From NCBI GenBank assembly GCA_905233625.1, contig CAJOFJ010000009.1, forward strand, positions 78,492-142,491: a stretch of DNA of 64,000 nucleotides, read 5' to 3'. This document shows, piece by piece, positions 18,481 through 27,221 of the stretch (positions are counted from its first letter, which is position 1; every line of letters starts with the position of its first letter). The notes under the pieces were generated by a model. That model ran no database searches. It was not told the DNA's origin and saw only the letters and a program-made list of their open reading frames with translations. Source of the stretch: an uncultured Bacteroidales bacterium (GTDB lineage: Bacteria; Bacteroidota; Bacteroidia; Bacteroidales; WCHB1-69). A program made the position numbers and the translations under genes.

Positions 18481-19209
18481 ATGAAAAAGATATTTACCCT
18501 GATATTGATGTTGTCAACAGTGCTTACTTATGCCCAGTCTTTGACTTTGACATACGAGGGCAATCCCGTCAACACTGGTGATACTATAGAAGTTGTTGTT
18601 CCACAGTTAAATGTGACGTCAGATTATTTTTTGGATCTGTCTAATGTGAGCGACAATGATGTTACAGTGATTGTATACAAGAATGAATTGGAAATGGCGG
18701 AGGAATCTTCAGCGTTATTTTGTGTTGGGGGATTATGCTATACATCTTCTTCTATGTCCTCTATTCCTTTTTTGGTTGCGGCACACACCACGTTGGCACA
18801 CCCTCACAGTGATGCTTTCCATTTGACATACACAACAACTGCTGTGGGAACCTCATACGTGATGTTTACTTTTGCCAATTATGAGAATATCGACGATTGT
18901 GTGGCTGTGACTTTTAAGCTGGTTTACGATCCCAGTGGCGTTGAAACAGCACCTGTAGCCAATAAGTTACGTGCTTTTCCGAACCCTGCATCCGACAATG
19001 TGACGGTGGAATACGCTATTTCTGGCAATCCTGGCAAGACCCAGCTGGTCCTCAAAAATATGTTAGGGGCAACATTGTATACCAGAGCGTTGGATGTGAA
19101 TGCCTCTAAAGTCAAGGTGGATGTTTCTGAATATCCTGCAGGAATTTATTTCTATTCCATTGAGATAGACGGAAGACCGATGGTGACCAAGAAATTGTTG
19201 GTGAAATAG
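18481..19209 (+). CDS. T9SS type A sorting-domain protein
   Basis: The 242-residue protein has a signal peptide (IFTLILMLSTVLTYAQS), a beta-rich domain of about 140 residues with no recognised family, and a C-terminal sorting domain: RAFPNPASDNVTVEY, LVLKNMLGATLYTRAL, SEYPAGIYFYSIEIDGR and a basic VTKKLLVK end. It should be exported by T9SS. The N-terminal half contains a Cys pair (CVGGLC) and may bind a ligand; the role is unknown. Confidence 0.82.
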   Translation: MKKIFTLILMLSTVLTYAQSLTLTYEGNPVNTGDTIEVVVPQLNVTSDYFLDLSNVSDNDVTVIVYKNELEMAEESSALFCVGGLCYTSSSMSSIPFLVAAHTTLAHPHSDAFHLTYTTTAVGTSYVMFTFANYENIDDCVAVTFKLVYDPSGVETAPVANKLRAFPNPASDNVTVEYAISGNPGKTQLVLKNMLGATLYTRALDVNASKVKVDVSEYPAGIYFYSIEIDGRPMVTKKLLVK

Positions 19210-19250
19210 CGTGTTGATGATCCGCTGTTGCAAAGCTTAAGCGGAGTGCT

Positions 19251-19946
19251 ATGAAGGAAATTAACGGCGATAGCTTTGATTTTTCTACTGTCTCTTTTGT
19301 CGATGGCAATTGGGCTACTTTGATTATTGCTCTTGAATTGCTACTGTTGACGATCAATGCGGTGGTGAACCGCCGCAATTTGATACTGTCCATCCAGAGT
19401 TTGTATTCAAAACGCGCATTTTCCCAGGTGTCAAAAGAGGGAAAATTCTTTAGCGATGGCACTTTTATTTTTTCGCTGCCTTTTATCTTGTTGACCTGGT
19501 CGTTGAGTACCCTGCAACTGTGTTCTTATTATTTCCCGCATTTTTTTGAGCAGTTGACCTATATGCGCTTTTTCGGCCTTGTGATTGGCGCTATTGCTGT
19601 CTTTTTCTTGATAAAACTGTTGGTTAATTTGTTCCTGTTCGAGTTTTTTGAGTGTTCAGAAAAAAGATATGATTTTCATGTGACGGCATTTTCATTCTTT
19701 CTGAATTGTTCCCTTGCCCTGATGTTGGGCCAAACAGTGGTTCAATATACAAATTTTTATGCCATTTACATAGTTATTGCATTGATTATTAGTGGACTTT
19801 TTATATTAAAAATTTATAAGGACTTCATTTTAAAATCAAAACGGGTCAATTTATTCCAATTTTTTATGTACTTTTGCACGCTCGAAATTTTACCTTGTTT
19901 GGTGATTGTGAAATTGCTGTATATGTTTGGAAATAAGGGATTTTGA
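19251..19946 (+). CDS. DUF4271 family membrane protein
   Basis: The 231-residue protein has about seven hydrophobic segments. The N-terminal TLIIALELLLLTINAVVNRR is followed by a short cytoplasmic loop and alternating helices through FFMYFCTLEILPCLVIVKLLY, matching DUF4271 of Bacteroidota. I recall this family lying just upstream of the HemD-like gene, as it does here (the HemD-like ATG follows 29 bp after its stop). Function unknown. Confidence 0.75.
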   Translation: MKEINGDSFDFSTVSFVDGNWATLIIALELLLLTINAVVNRRNLILSIQSLYSKRAFSQVSKEGKFFSDGTFIFSLPFILLTWSLSTLQLCSYYFPHFFEQLTYMRFFGLVIGAIAVFFLIKLLVNLFLFEFFECSEKRYDFHVTAFSFFLNCSLALMLGQTVVQYTNFYAIYIVIALIISGLFILKIYKDFILKSKRVNLFQFFMYFCTLEILPCLVIVKLLYMFGNKGF

Positions 19947-19975
19947 GTAGAATTTAATTAATCCGTTGATTGCAG

Positions 19976-20743
19976 ATGAAAGTCAAAAACATCCTAATTT
20001 CGCAGAATGCACCCGTAGATTTTGAAAAATCTCCGTATGCAGAATTGAAGAGAAAATATAGCATCAATATTGATTTCTATAAGTTTTTCAAATTGGAAGC
20101 CATCACTGGCATGGAATTCCGTCAGACTAAGGTCAACATCCTCAGTCACACCGCGATTGTCTTTTCCAGCCAGGTCACTATTGATTATTTCTTCCATCTG
20201 GCACAGGAGTTGCGAGTGGAAATTCCCGAGTCCATGAAATATTTCTGTACAACGGAAAGTATTGCGCATTATCTGCAAAAATATATCCAGTTCAGGAAAC
20301 GGAAGATTTTCTTCCCGAAAAGTACCATGACCAATGGCATTTTTGACCTTTTTGCCAAGAACAAGGAACTGAGTTATCTGATTCCTTGCTCTTCCGATTC
20401 GCAAGGTAGCAAGTTCGATGAATATTTTGATCAGAATGAGATCGAATATCAGCATGCTGTCGTATTCAAGACAGTGCCGGCAGAGGTGAAGAATGATATC
20501 GATATTACCAAGTATGATATGGTGGTGCTCTTTAGTCCGGTTGGCGTTCAATCATTGAAATATAATTTCCCTGATTTCAAGCAGGATGAGAATTTCGCTA
20601 TCGGAGCTCTCGGCCCCGCAGTCATATCCGCATTGGAGCAAGAAGGCTTTACGGTGAATGTGAAGGCTCCTACCAAAGAGGCTCCGTCCATCACCACCGC
20701 CATGGATTTATTCTTGAAGGATCATGCAACCCGGAGAAGATAA
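19976..20743 (+). CDS. Uroporphyrinogen-III synthase family protein (HemD-like)
   Basis: From ATG 19976 the protein is 255 residues. The layout is that of HemD: two alpha/beta domains with KVKNILISQNAPVD at the start, TAIVFSSQVTIDYFF, IFFPKSTMTNGIFDL, VVLFSPVGVQSL (the substrate-site Ser region), FAIGALGPAVISALEQEGF and VKAPTKEAPSITTAM at the end. It would cyclise hydroxymethylbilane to uroporphyrinogen III. No other haem genes are near, so activity is by family only. Its last 20 nt overlap the rnpA start. Confidence 0.78.
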   Translation: MKVKNILISQNAPVDFEKSPYAELKRKYSINIDFYKFFKLEAITGMEFRQTKVNILSHTAIVFSSQVTIDYFFHLAQELRVEIPESMKYFCTTESIAHYLQKYIQFRKRKIFFPKSTMTNGIFDLFAKNKELSYLIPCSSDSQGSKFDEYFDQNEIEYQHAVVFKTVPAEVKNDIDITKYDMVVLFSPVGVQSLKYNFPDFKQDENFAIGALGPAVISALEQEGFTVNVKAPTKEAPSITTAMDLFLKDHATRRR

Positions 20744-21155
20744 GTCTGTTTCGTTCTCCTTCCCTAAAAAAGAGCGGCTCTGTTCCCGCCTGCAATTGGA
20801 ACAGCTCCTTTCGCTCAAACAGTCCGTTTTTTCTTATCCGCTGAAATGCTATTTTCAGCATTTGCCATTTTCGGAAGAGAATCCTGTCTCGAAGATGGCC
20901 GTCAGCGTGCCCAAGAAATTGGAGAAAACCGCCGTGGGTAGAAATAAGATCAAAAGATGGGTGAGAGAAGCATATAGATTAAATAAGCATCTGTTATACA
21001 ATGAATTAAATAAAAAAGGCATAGTGGTGAACATGCTTTTTGTATGCGTGGGCAAGGAGAAATTGTCGTTTGCGATGATTGAAAAGGCGGTGGTGGAGAT
21101 ATTGCATGCAATCCCTTGTAGAGACGGGGCGCGCCCCGTCTCTACAAACCTCTGA
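20724..21155 (+). CDS. rnpA: Ribonuclease P protein component with palindrome-encoded tail
   Basis: The 143-residue basic protein carries the RNase P signature KTAVGRNKIKRWVREAYRLN (RNR motif) after FPKKERLCSRLQLEQLL and KMAVSVPKKLEK. It binds RNase P RNA and helps cut tRNA 5' leaders. It overlaps the hemD-like gene by 20 nt, and yidD follows, a conserved pairing. The family core ends near residue 131; the last 12 residues (CRDGARPVSTNL) come mostly from a perfect 30-nt palindromic repeat at 21117-21146, an odd mobile-repeat extension. Confidence 0.9.
   Translation: MQPGEDKSVSFSFPKKERLCSRLQLEQLLSLKQSVFSYPLKCYFQHLPFSEENPVSKMAVSVPKKLEKTAVGRNKIKRWVREAYRLNKHLLYNELNKKGIVVNMLFVCVGKEKLSFAMIEKAVVEILHAIPCRDGARPVSTNL
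21117..21146. repeat. TGTAGAGACG palindrome, copy 2 (inside rnpA 3' end)
   Basis: Perfect 30-nt palindrome with arms TGTAGAGACGGGGCG and CGCCCCGTCTCTACA. It is translated as part of RnpA in the frame Cys-Arg-Asp-Gly-Ala-Arg-Pro-Val-Ser-Thr. Confidence 0.9.
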
Positions 21156-21208
21156 TATAATGTAGCTATGTGACGTGCCAAAATGATCAAATGATTCCCG
21201 TGATAAAT

Positions 21209-21238
21209 TGTAGAGACGTGCCATGACGCGTCTCTACG
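21209..21238. repeat. TGTAGAGACG palindrome, copy 3 (between rnpA and yidD)
   Basis: Arms TGTAGAGACG and CGTCTCTAC around a mismatched centre (TGCCATGACG). It lies 14 bp before the yidD ATG, so it would form a hairpin close to that ribosome-binding region. Confidence 0.85.
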
Positions 21239-21251
21239 TACCAATGAAATT

Positions 21252-21506
21252 ATGATATCATTCCTGAAGAAACTCTGGTTCTGTTTTTGCAAAGGCTTGG
21301 CGGCCATCATGATTGGCATGATAAAGCTTTACCAGATTACGCTGTCACCGCTGATAGGCCGGCAATGCCGCTATCTGCCCACCTGCTCCAACTATGGACT
21401 GGAAGCCATCCGCAAGTACGGTCCTTTCAAAGGCGGCTGGCTCACTTTGAAACGGGTACTGTCATGTAATCCCTGGGGCGGCAGTGGTTATGATCCGGTC
21501 CCCTGA
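21252..21506 (+). CDS. yidD: Membrane protein insertion efficiency factor YidD
   Basis: The 84-residue protein has the full YidD signature: [23 protein letters not shown], split here as [19 protein letters not shown] and [14 protein letters not shown], then [24 protein letters not shown] with its CNPWG motif. It is a small membrane-associated factor that aids YidC-dependent protein insertion. It normally sits beside rnpA, as here. A palindromic repeat sits just upstream. Confidence 0.93.
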   Translation: MISFLKKLWFCFCKGLAAIMIGMIKLYQITLSPLIGRQCRYLPTCSNYGLEAIRKYGPFKGGWLTLKRVLSCNPWGGSGYDPVP

Positions 21507-21700
21507 TAGTTGACAGTTGACAGTTGATAATTGATAGTTGGATTTAATTCAAAATTCAAAGTTCAAAATTCAAAATTCAAAACTAACTCCTATCCACTAA
21601 TTCCTATTCCCTGATATCATTAGCACATTAGCACATTGGCACATTGAAACATTAACTAATTTGCTAATTTACAAATTTGCTCATTATTCGTGTCGTTTTT
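21507..21700. repeat. Mixed AT-rich word repeats upstream of rpoD
   Basis: Successive blocks: TTGACAGTTGA units, AATTCAAAATTC units, then TTAGCACATTAGCACATTGG and GCTAATTTAC units. These fill most of the 286-bp gap between yidD and rpoD; the rpoD promoter follows. Confidence 0.55.
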
Positions 21701-21705
21701 TTTTG

Positions 21706-21713
21706 TACTTTTG
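21706..21713 (+). promoter_or_regulatory. -7 promoter box of rpoD
   Basis: TACTTTTG preceded by a T-rich stretch. The leader to the ATG at 21793 is about 70 nt. Confidence 0.55.
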
Positions 21714-21792
21714 CAAACTTTTTTTCGAGAGGGTGAAGTTGCTTTTTTTTTGAAGGAAGAGAGTATAATTCAGTCAATATAAATCACTTGTA

Positions 21793-22656
21793 ATGAGACA
21801 ATTAAACATTACTAAACAAGTTACCAACAGAGAGACCGCCTCGTTGGACAAGTATCTGCATGATATCGGAAAAGTTGAACTAATTACCGCCGAAGAGGAA
21901 GTTGAGTTGGCTCGAAAGATTAAAAACGGAGACCAGGCCGCTTTGGAGAAACTGACCAAAGCCAACCTGCGTTTCGTGGTTTCTGTGGCAAAACAGTACC
22001 AAAACCAGGGTTTGAACCTGCCTGACTTGATCAATGAGGGTAACCTCGGTCTGATCAAAGCAGCCCAGCGTTTCGACGAGACCCGTGGTTTCAAATTCAT
22101 CTCCTACGCTGTGTGGTGGATTCGCCAGTCTATCCTGCAGGCACTGGCAGAACAGTCACGTATCGTGCGTCTGCCGCTGAACAAAATCGGCACCATCAAC
22201 AAAATCAACAAGGCTTACGCTTATCTGGAACAGGAATTGGAGCGCGAACCGAGAGCTGACGAAATTGCCAAGATGCTCGACATCACCGAGGCTGAGGTGA
22301 GAGATTCTCTCCGCAACTCTTCACGCCACCTGTCCATGGATGCTTCCCTGACCCAGGATGAGGACAACAACATGTACGATGTGTTGAAATCCGAGGATTC
22401 TCCCACTCCTGACAAGGGCTTGTTGTACGAATCCCTGAAAACAGAGGTCAACCGTGTGATTGCCACGTTGCCGCAGCGCGAAGCCGACATTCTGAAACTG
22501 TATTTCGGTCTCGACAGCAAGCATCCCATGACCCTCGAGGAAATCGGCGAGAAGTTTGATTTGACCCGTGAGCGTGTGCGCCAAATCAAGGAGAAGGCTC
22601 TGAGAAGACTGAAACATACGTCAAAATGTAAGATTTTGAAATCTTATTTAGGATAA
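21793..22656 (+). CDS. rpoD: Primary RNA polymerase sigma factor (RpoD/SigA)
   Basis: The 287-residue protein is the short Bacteroidota primary sigma factor, lacking the long region 1.1. Region 1.2 ([20 protein letters not shown]), region 2 ([54 protein letters not shown]), region 3 ([14 protein letters not shown]) and region 4 with helix-turn-helix ([30 protein letters not shown]) are all complete. It recognises the TAnnTTTG-type promoters seen across the window. asnS begins 30 bp later. Confidence 0.95.
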   Translation: MRQLNITKQVTNRETASLDKYLHDIGKVELITAEEEVELARKIKNGDQAALEKLTKANLRFVVSVAKQYQNQGLNLPDLINEGNLGLIKAAQRFDETRGFKFISYAVWWIRQSILQALAEQSRIVRLPLNKIGTINKINKAYAYLEQELEREPRADEIAKMLDITEAEVRDSLRNSSRHLSMDASLTQDEDNNMYDVLKSEDSPTPDKGLLYESLKTEVNRVIATLPQREADILKLYFGLDSKHPMTLEEIGEKFDLTRERVRQIKEKALRRLKHTSKCKILKSYLG

Positions 22657-22686
22657 TTGATTGATAATAAGAAAAATAATATAGCT

Positions 22687-24084
22687 ATGAAGCGAACCAA
22701 AGTGATCGATTTGCTCAAACGTCCCGAGGAAACGGGTTTGGGAAACAAAGTGTGTGTGAAAGGCTGGGTGAGAACCAAGCGTGGCAACAACAGCGTGGCC
22801 TTTATCGCCATCAACGACGGCTCTATCGTGAGCAACATTCAGGTGGTGGCCGATCCGACCCAATTTGACGAAGCGCTGATGAAACAGATTACCACGGGTT
22901 CCTGCCTCTGTGTGACAGGTACTTTGGTAGAGTCTCAGGGCAAGGGCCAGACTGTGGAGATACAGGCTGACACCATCGAGGTGTATGGCACCGCCGATCC
23001 CGAAGTGTATCCTTTGCAGAAAAAGGGTCACACCATGGAGTTCCTGCGTGGAATCGCCCACCTGCGTCCCCGTACCAATTACTTTGGCTGCGTGTTGCGT
23101 CTTCGTCACGCTATGGCGTTCGCTATCCACAAATTCTTCAATGACAAGGGTTTCTTCTATTTGCATACCCCGCTCATCACTGCTTCTGATGCGGAAGGTG
23201 CCGGCGAGATGTTCAATGTCACCACTTTCGACCTGAACAATATTCCTCGCACTGAGGATGGTCAGGTGGATTTCAAGAAGGATTTCTTTGGAAAACATAC
23301 TAATTTGACGGTTTCCGGTCAGCTGGAAGGCGAGCTCGGTGCTTTGGCTTTGGGTTCTATCTATACCTTTGGTCCGACTTTCCGCGCTGAGAACAGCAAC
23401 ACTCCTCGCCACCTGGCCGAATTCTGGATGATTGAACCCGAAATGGCTTTCTACGACATTACCGACAACATGGATTTGGCCGAAGAGTTCATCAAATATC
23501 TGGTCAAATATGCATTGGATCACAATATGGACGATCTGCGCTTCCTCAACGATATGTTCGACAAGGGTCTGATTGAGCGTCTGGAATCCGTGCTGAAGGA
23601 AGATTTTGTCCGTTTGGACTATACCTCCGCTATTGACATTCTGCTGAAAGCTAACAAGAAATTCGATTATCCGGTTTCTTGGGGTATTGACTTGCAGTCT
23701 GAGCACGAGCGTTATTTGGTGGAAAACCACTTCAAACGTCCGGTGATTCTGACCGATTATCCGAAGGACATCAAGGCTTTCTATATGAAGCAGAATGATG
23801 ATGGCAAGACTGTTCGCGCTATGGATGTGTTGTTCCCGACTATCGGTGAAATCATCGGTGGCTCAGAACGTGAGGCTGATTATCAGAAATTGCTGAACCG
23901 TGTGCACGAGTTAGGCATGACGGAAGAACAGTACTGGTGGTATTTCGAAACCCGCAAGTTCGGTTCCGCACCGCACTCAGGTTTCGGTCTGGGCTTTGAG
24001 CGTCTGTTGCTCTTCGTCACTGGTATGACCAATATCCGCGACGTGATTCCCTTCCCGAGAACCCCGCAAAATGCCGAATTCTAA
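22687..24084 (+). CDS. asnS: Asparaginyl-tRNA synthetase
   Basis: From ATG 22687 the protein is 465 residues. The N-terminal OB-fold anticodon domain ([24 protein letters not shown]) is followed by the class II catalytic core: motif 2 [20 protein letters not shown] and motif 3 [18 protein letters not shown], plus the AsnRS hallmarks [16 protein letters not shown] and AEGAGEMF. It charges tRNA-Asn. The upstream in-frame ATG at 22657 directly after rpoD is less likely because the family begins at the MKRTKV position. Confidence 0.95.
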   Translation: MKRTKVIDLLKRPEETGLGNKVCVKGWVRTKRGNNSVAFIAINDGSIVSNIQVVADPTQFDEALMKQITTGSCLCVTGTLVESQGKGQTVEIQADTIEVYGTADPEVYPLQKKGHTMEFLRGIAHLRPRTNYFGCVLRLRHAMAFAIHKFFNDKGFFYLHTPLITASDAEGAGEMFNVTTFDLNNIPRTEDGQVDFKKDFFGKHTNLTVSGQLEGELGALALGSIYTFGPTFRAENSNTPRHLAEFWMIEPEMAFYDITDNMDLAEEFIKYLVKYALDHNMDDLRFLNDMFDKGLIERLESVLKEDFVRLDYTSAIDILLKANKKFDYPVSWGIDLQSEHERYLVENHFKRPVILTDYPKDIKAFYMKQNDDGKTVRAMDVLFPTIGEIIGGSEREADYQKLLNRVHELGMTEEQYWWYFETRKFGSAPHSGFGLGFERLLLFVTGMTNIRDVIPFPRTPQNAEF

Positions 24085-24860
24085 TGTTTTTTTCCATGAT
24101 TGGAAAAAATAAAATATCATCCATCACCCGCTTGCATCAGAAGAAATTCAGAGATGAAAGCGGGTTGTTTTTGGTGGAAGGCATCAAGTCTGTGGGTGAC
24201 TTGCTGCGCTCTTCTTTCAAGGTGGAGGAAGTGCTGGCAACTGACGTATGGGTAGGAGAACATGAAAACGAAGTGCCTGCAACTGCTCAGTTGACGTTGG
24301 TAACCCCTGCTGAGATGGAACGCCTCAGCGCATGGAAAACGCCCCAGCCGGTGATGGCGGTGACGAGGATTCCGCATCATAATATTGCCGACATACGGCA
24401 AGATCAGCCGCTGCTGATATTGGACGATTTGCGTGACCCCGGCAATATGGGCACGATTATCCGTACTGCCGACTGGTTTGGTATCCGTCAGTTGGTATGT
24501 TCCCAAACTACGGTGGAATTGTATAATCCCAAAGTGATTCAGGCTACGATGGGCTCTTTTACCAGAGTGAAAGTGTATTATACTGATTTAGAATATTTTA
24601 TTGATAACATTCTGAAAGAAAGAAGGGTGTTGGGCGCTTTTTTGGAGGGAACCCCTGTTCAGCATTTCGATTTCCATCCTTCCGATGTGATTGTCATCGG
24701 CAATGAAGCCAACGGCATTACGGAAGCTGTTGCCCGAAAAATCAATGCCAAAATATTAATTGACAGTCCTGTGAAATCCGCCGACAAGGCAGAGTCGCTC
24801 AATGCCTCCATTGCGGCCGCCATTATGATGTATCAATATCAGATTTCGTTGAATTGTTGA
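24084..24860 (+). CDS. TrmH/SpoU-family RNA 2'-O-methyltransferase
   Basis: The 258-residue protein has an N-terminal substrate-binding domain (ISSITRLHQKKFRDESGLFL, VEGIKSVGDLL) and a SpoU knot domain with motif 1 LDDLRDPGNMGTIIRTADWF, motif 2 VIVIGNEANGI and motif 3 SLNASIAAAIMMYQ. The family methylates ribose in tRNA or rRNA using SAM; the target is unknown. Its ATG overlaps the asnS stop codon by one base; an alternative start is the ATG at 24096. Confidence 0.88.
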   Translation: MFFSMIGKNKISSITRLHQKKFRDESGLFLVEGIKSVGDLLRSSFKVEEVLATDVWVGEHENEVPATAQLTLVTPAEMERLSAWKTPQPVMAVTRIPHHNIADIRQDQPLLILDDLRDPGNMGTIIRTADWFGIRQLVCSQTTVELYNPKVIQATMGSFTRVKVYYTDLEYFIDNILKERRVLGAFLEGTPVQHFDFHPSDVIVIGNEANGITEAVARKINAKILIDSPVKSADKAESLNASIAAAIMMYQYQISLNC

Positions 24861-24893
24861 GTTGTTGAATTGTTGAATTGTTGAGTTGTTGAT
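24857..24893. repeat. TTGTTGAATTG tandem units
   Basis: Four to five imperfect tandem units of TTGTTGA(A/G)T follow the methyltransferase stop, the first overlapping its end. The same word occurs at 30515-30550 and, inverted, at 31455-31535. Confidence 0.6.
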
Positions 24894-24933
24894 ATCCCTT
24901 CTTCTAGATTCGACGAAGGAACGAGCCAAAATT

Positions 24934-24977
24934 AATTCCCCTTCTATTAGAAGGGGTGCCCGAAGGGCGGGGTAGTG
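24934..24977 (+). repeat. 44-nt GC-rich double-hairpin repeat, copy 2
   Basis: Same element as at 9339: CCCCTTCT-ATT-AGAAGGGG, then GCCC-GAA-GGGC and GGGGTAGTG. Copies 2 and 3 are in tandem orientation 83 bp apart, with a partial GGGTGCCCGAAGG piece between them. Confidence 0.85.
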
Positions 24978-25060
24978 ACGCAAGTATTACGGCGAAGCCG
25001 TACCGTAAGGAAGTGAAGGAGGCGTAGCCTCCAGCGGGTGCCCGAAGGTCATACCAATAA

Positions 25061-25104
25061 AATTCCCCTTCTATTAGAAGGGGTGCCCGAAGGGCGGGGT
25101 AGTG
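25061..25104 (+). repeat. 44-nt GC-rich double-hairpin repeat, copy 3
   Basis: Identical in layout to copy 2 upstream. The gap 24861-25150 holds these repeats and nothing else recognisable. Confidence 0.85.
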
Positions 25105-25150
25105 ATTAAAGTAATAAAACAATACAACCTCCGTTATAAATAATAAATTG

Positions 25151-25843
25151 ATGACGATGAAAGCTGCAAGAATATTAATATATGTATTGGCAATAACGGT
25201 GTTGTTCTCCGCCTGCAAGACCTCGAAACGCATGCAGCGCAAGGGACAGAAAGCGCAGACCGAAAAGGTGGCGAAGCCTTCTGAAAAACCCGAGGAAGCA
25301 GTAGTGCCTGCAAATCCCAAACCCAAAACACCGGCAAAACCCAAGCCTTCGGCATCTTATAATTGGGTAAGTTATCGTGGTCCAGCTGAAATTGTTTTCG
25401 ACGGGAAGAAGTACCAATGCAATTATTATTTGGTCAACCGAACCGACAGTATCCTATATTTGAATCTCAATTTCATGGGCATTGAGATAGCCCGTTTGGT
25501 GGCCACCCCCAAGGAGGTGATTTTTGTCAATAAACTGTCGAGCGAGTATTATCAGGGCGATTACAGCTTTGTGGAGAAATATCTGAAGGCGAAAGCCGAT
25601 TTTTATACCTTGCAGGCGGTTTTCAATGGTAACGAGGCCAAACTCAGGGCATATGGCGATTTCAGTTTCAACTACCATTCATACATCAACCCCACTGACC
25701 AGCAGCCGTTTTTCGACAGCTTCAGCATCAGCATGAATGGCGGTCAGCGCAAGCTTGATGCCCAGGTGAAAAACCTGAAATTCAACACCCCCGGCCCTAC
25801 GGGCATCAAAATCCCTGAAGGGTATAGGGAGATGAAACTGTAA
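25151..25843 (+). CDS. DUF4292-type lipoprotein
   Basis: The protein (230 residues from ATG 25151; ATG 25157 is equally possible) has a lipoprotein signal ending ITVLFSAC, a Lys/Pro/Ala-rich linker (KPEEAVVPANPKPKTPAKPK) and a lipid-binding-like beta fold resembling LolB/LppX: SYRGPAEIVFDGKKYQCN, DSILYLNLNFMGIEIARLVA, KEVIFVNKLSSEYYQGDYSF. This layout matches the DUF4292 family of Bacteroidota outer-membrane lipoproteins, suspected to take part in lipid or lipoprotein handling. It stands alone. Confidence 0.72.
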   Translation: MTMKAARILIYVLAITVLFSACKTSKRMQRKGQKAQTEKVAKPSEKPEEAVVPANPKPKTPAKPKPSASYNWVSYRGPAEIVFDGKKYQCNYYLVNRTDSILYLNLNFMGIEIARLVATPKEVIFVNKLSSEYYQGDYSFVEKYLKAKADFYTLQAVFNGNEAKLRAYGDFSFNYHSYINPTDQQPFFDSFSISMNGGQRKLDAQVKNLKFNTPGPTGIKIPEGYREMKL

Positions 25844-25891
25844 TTTACACACAAAAAGCACACAAAGGACGCACAATAGAAAAATTTATTG

Positions 25892-25899
25892 TATTTTTG
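25892..25899 (+). promoter_or_regulatory. -7 promoter box of the Panacea-type gene pair
   Basis: TATTTTTG, ending 33 bp before the ATG at 25933. Confidence 0.55.
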
Positions 25900-25932
25900 C
25901 AAATCCATAATCAACAATAGCAAGGAACGGAT

Positions 25933-26475
25933 ATGGAAGGTGTTTTCAATTTTGATAAAGCTATCAATGCTGTGCTTTACATTGTGAAGCATCTGAAAAG
26001 GGCTGATTTTCACAAGGTATTCAAAATTCTGTATTTCTCGGATAGGAACATGTTATCTATGTCAGGAATGATGATTACAGGGGATACATACATTGCGATG
26101 AACGATGGTCCTGTGCCGTCTAATATGTACGACATTCTGAAATCGGTACGAGGAGACGGATATTTCAAAGATTTGGCAAATCTAGCTGCATACGTCGCTG
26201 TTGAAAATTGGGATATTGTCGTGGCAAAAAAAGAACCAGATATGGGGCAGCTTTCACGAATGGATATCAAGGTTCTTGACGACAGCATTCAACAGTATGG
26301 TGATTTGTCGTGGGACGAAATCCGTGAGAAATCACACGATTATGCATGGCGCAGCACAACCCTTAACCGTCCGATGTCCATACAAAACATGATGTTGGAG
26401 ACGGGATGTGACGATGGTTTCATCCAATATGTGAAAGAAGAAATGAAGCTGGAAAAGATGTTGTACCAGAATTAA
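25933..26475 (+). CDS. Panacea (SocA-like/DUF4065) domain protein, candidate antitoxin
   Basis: The 180-residue protein matches the SocA/GepA family: helix FDKAINAVLYIVKHL, the family core DFHKVFKILYFSDRNML, then GDTYIAMNDGPVPSNMYDIL with the conserved G(D)xYxxxxxGPxP segment. Panacea domains are known antitoxins that can neutralise many unrelated toxins. The next gene starts 2 bp after its stop, a typical toxin-antitoxin arrangement, and the pair has its own promoter and lies in an accessory stretch. The identification as antitoxin is inferred from family and context. Confidence 0.82.
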   Translation: MEGVFNFDKAINAVLYIVKHLKRADFHKVFKILYFSDRNMLSMSGMMITGDTYIAMNDGPVPSNMYDILKSVRGDGYFKDLANLAAYVAVENWDIVVAKKEPDMGQLSRMDIKVLDDSIQQYGDLSWDEIREKSHDYAWRSTTLNRPMSIQNMMLETGCDDGFIQYVKEEMKLEKMLYQN

Positions 26476-26477
26476 CC

Positions 26478-26930
26478 ATGAGTGTTGATATTCCCCAAGA
26501 CATTCTCAAAAAATCATTTTTTTCATCCCTAAAACTGGGTGATGTGTTCTTGAAGAACTTTGAGGGAATTGATCATCAGAAATTTTTCATTGTAGCTGGA
26601 ATGACTGACGACAAACTGACAGTATGCAGTGTGTTCATCAATTCAAACATACATCCTTCTTTGTATAACAAGCAACTGATACTGAACGCTCAGGTTCCTT
26701 TGAAAAAAAACGACAACACTTTCCTTTCTCACGATTCGTTTGCCAATTGTTCCCATACGTTTGTGTTAGACGCAGATTTGATAATCAACGAAATTCTTTC
26801 TGGACAATGCAAAGTGATAGGGAATATAGCCCCCAATGATTTAAGAAATGTCCGTTGTACAATTGTAAATTCGGGGTTCTTGAAGCAGGAAGATGAGGAA
26901 CTGTTTTTCAAGGATTTACTTTCCCACTGA
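26478..26930 (+). CDS. Candidate toxin partner of the Panacea protein
   Basis: The 150-residue protein has no family I can name firmly. It opens with a short helix, then SLKLGDVFLKNFEGIDHQKF and FIVAGMTDDKLTVCSVFIN, a beta-rich beginning that resembles the SH3-like barrel of PemK/MazF toxins (GD near the start, then a charged loop and a hydrophobic strand). It then has NAQVPLKKNDNTFLSHDSFA and a C-terminal helix. It begins 2 bp after the Panacea gene, so it is the expected toxin. RNase activity is only a guess. Confidence 0.55.
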   Translation: MSVDIPQDILKKSFFSSLKLGDVFLKNFEGIDHQKFFIVAGMTDDKLTVCSVFINSNIHPSLYNKQLILNAQVPLKKNDNTFLSHDSFANCSHTFVLDADLIINEILSGQCKVIGNIAPNDLRNVRCTIVNSGFLKQEDEELFFKDLLSH

Positions 26931-26961
26931 AAACAGTTGTTCCAAATCAGAAATTTCCGTT

Positions 26962-27156
26962 TTAAACATATGACAAATTGCATGAAATAGGACTGAGCAG
27001 CTTGCGCAGCTCATATTCCAGCTTGGCGGCGGCGAACTTGGCGGTAGTGCAACGGAAATGGCGTATCAGGGCACTGTTTTTGGTGTGCCTGTCCAATATC
27101 GCCACTCCCTCCGAGTAGTCCTTGCCGCCGGCCAGCCATTGCAAAATGTCTTCCAT
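26962..27156 (-). CDS. Small 64-residue protein, phage-like
   Basis: The protein starts MEDILQWLAGGKDYSEGVAI and continues with a basic helical part (LIRHFRCTTAKFAAAKLEYE). It resembles small conserved proteins of Bacteroidota prophages as I remember them, but this cannot be confirmed here. A minus-strand -7 box (TATCTTTG, 27174-27181) ends 17 bp before its ATG, which supports it being expressed. Function unknown. Confidence 0.5.
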   Translation of the reverse strand: MEDILQWLAGGKDYSEGVAILDRHTKNSALIRHFRCTTAKFAAAKLEYELRKLLSPISCNLSYV

Positions 27157-27173
27157 ATCCTTGTCTTTTGGGG

Positions 27174-27181
27174 CAAAGATA
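27174..27181 (-). promoter_or_regulatory. -7 promoter box of the 64-residue gene
   Basis: Minus-strand TATCTTTG, upstream of the ATG at 27156. Confidence 0.5.
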
Positions 27182-27221
27182 GGGGGTTATAAACGGAAAA
27201 TATAGGACAGGAAAAAGAAAA

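Noticed and set aside
11310-21700. CRISPR-like appearance of tandem AATTCAAA and TTAGCAAATTAG arrays
   Set aside because: Units are too short (8-13 nt), have no unique spacers of even length, and no cas genes are present.
22648-23730. 360-codon minus-strand frame opposite asnS
   Set aside because: asnS on the other strand is complete and conserved; the opposite frame has no domain, promoter or ribosome-binding context.
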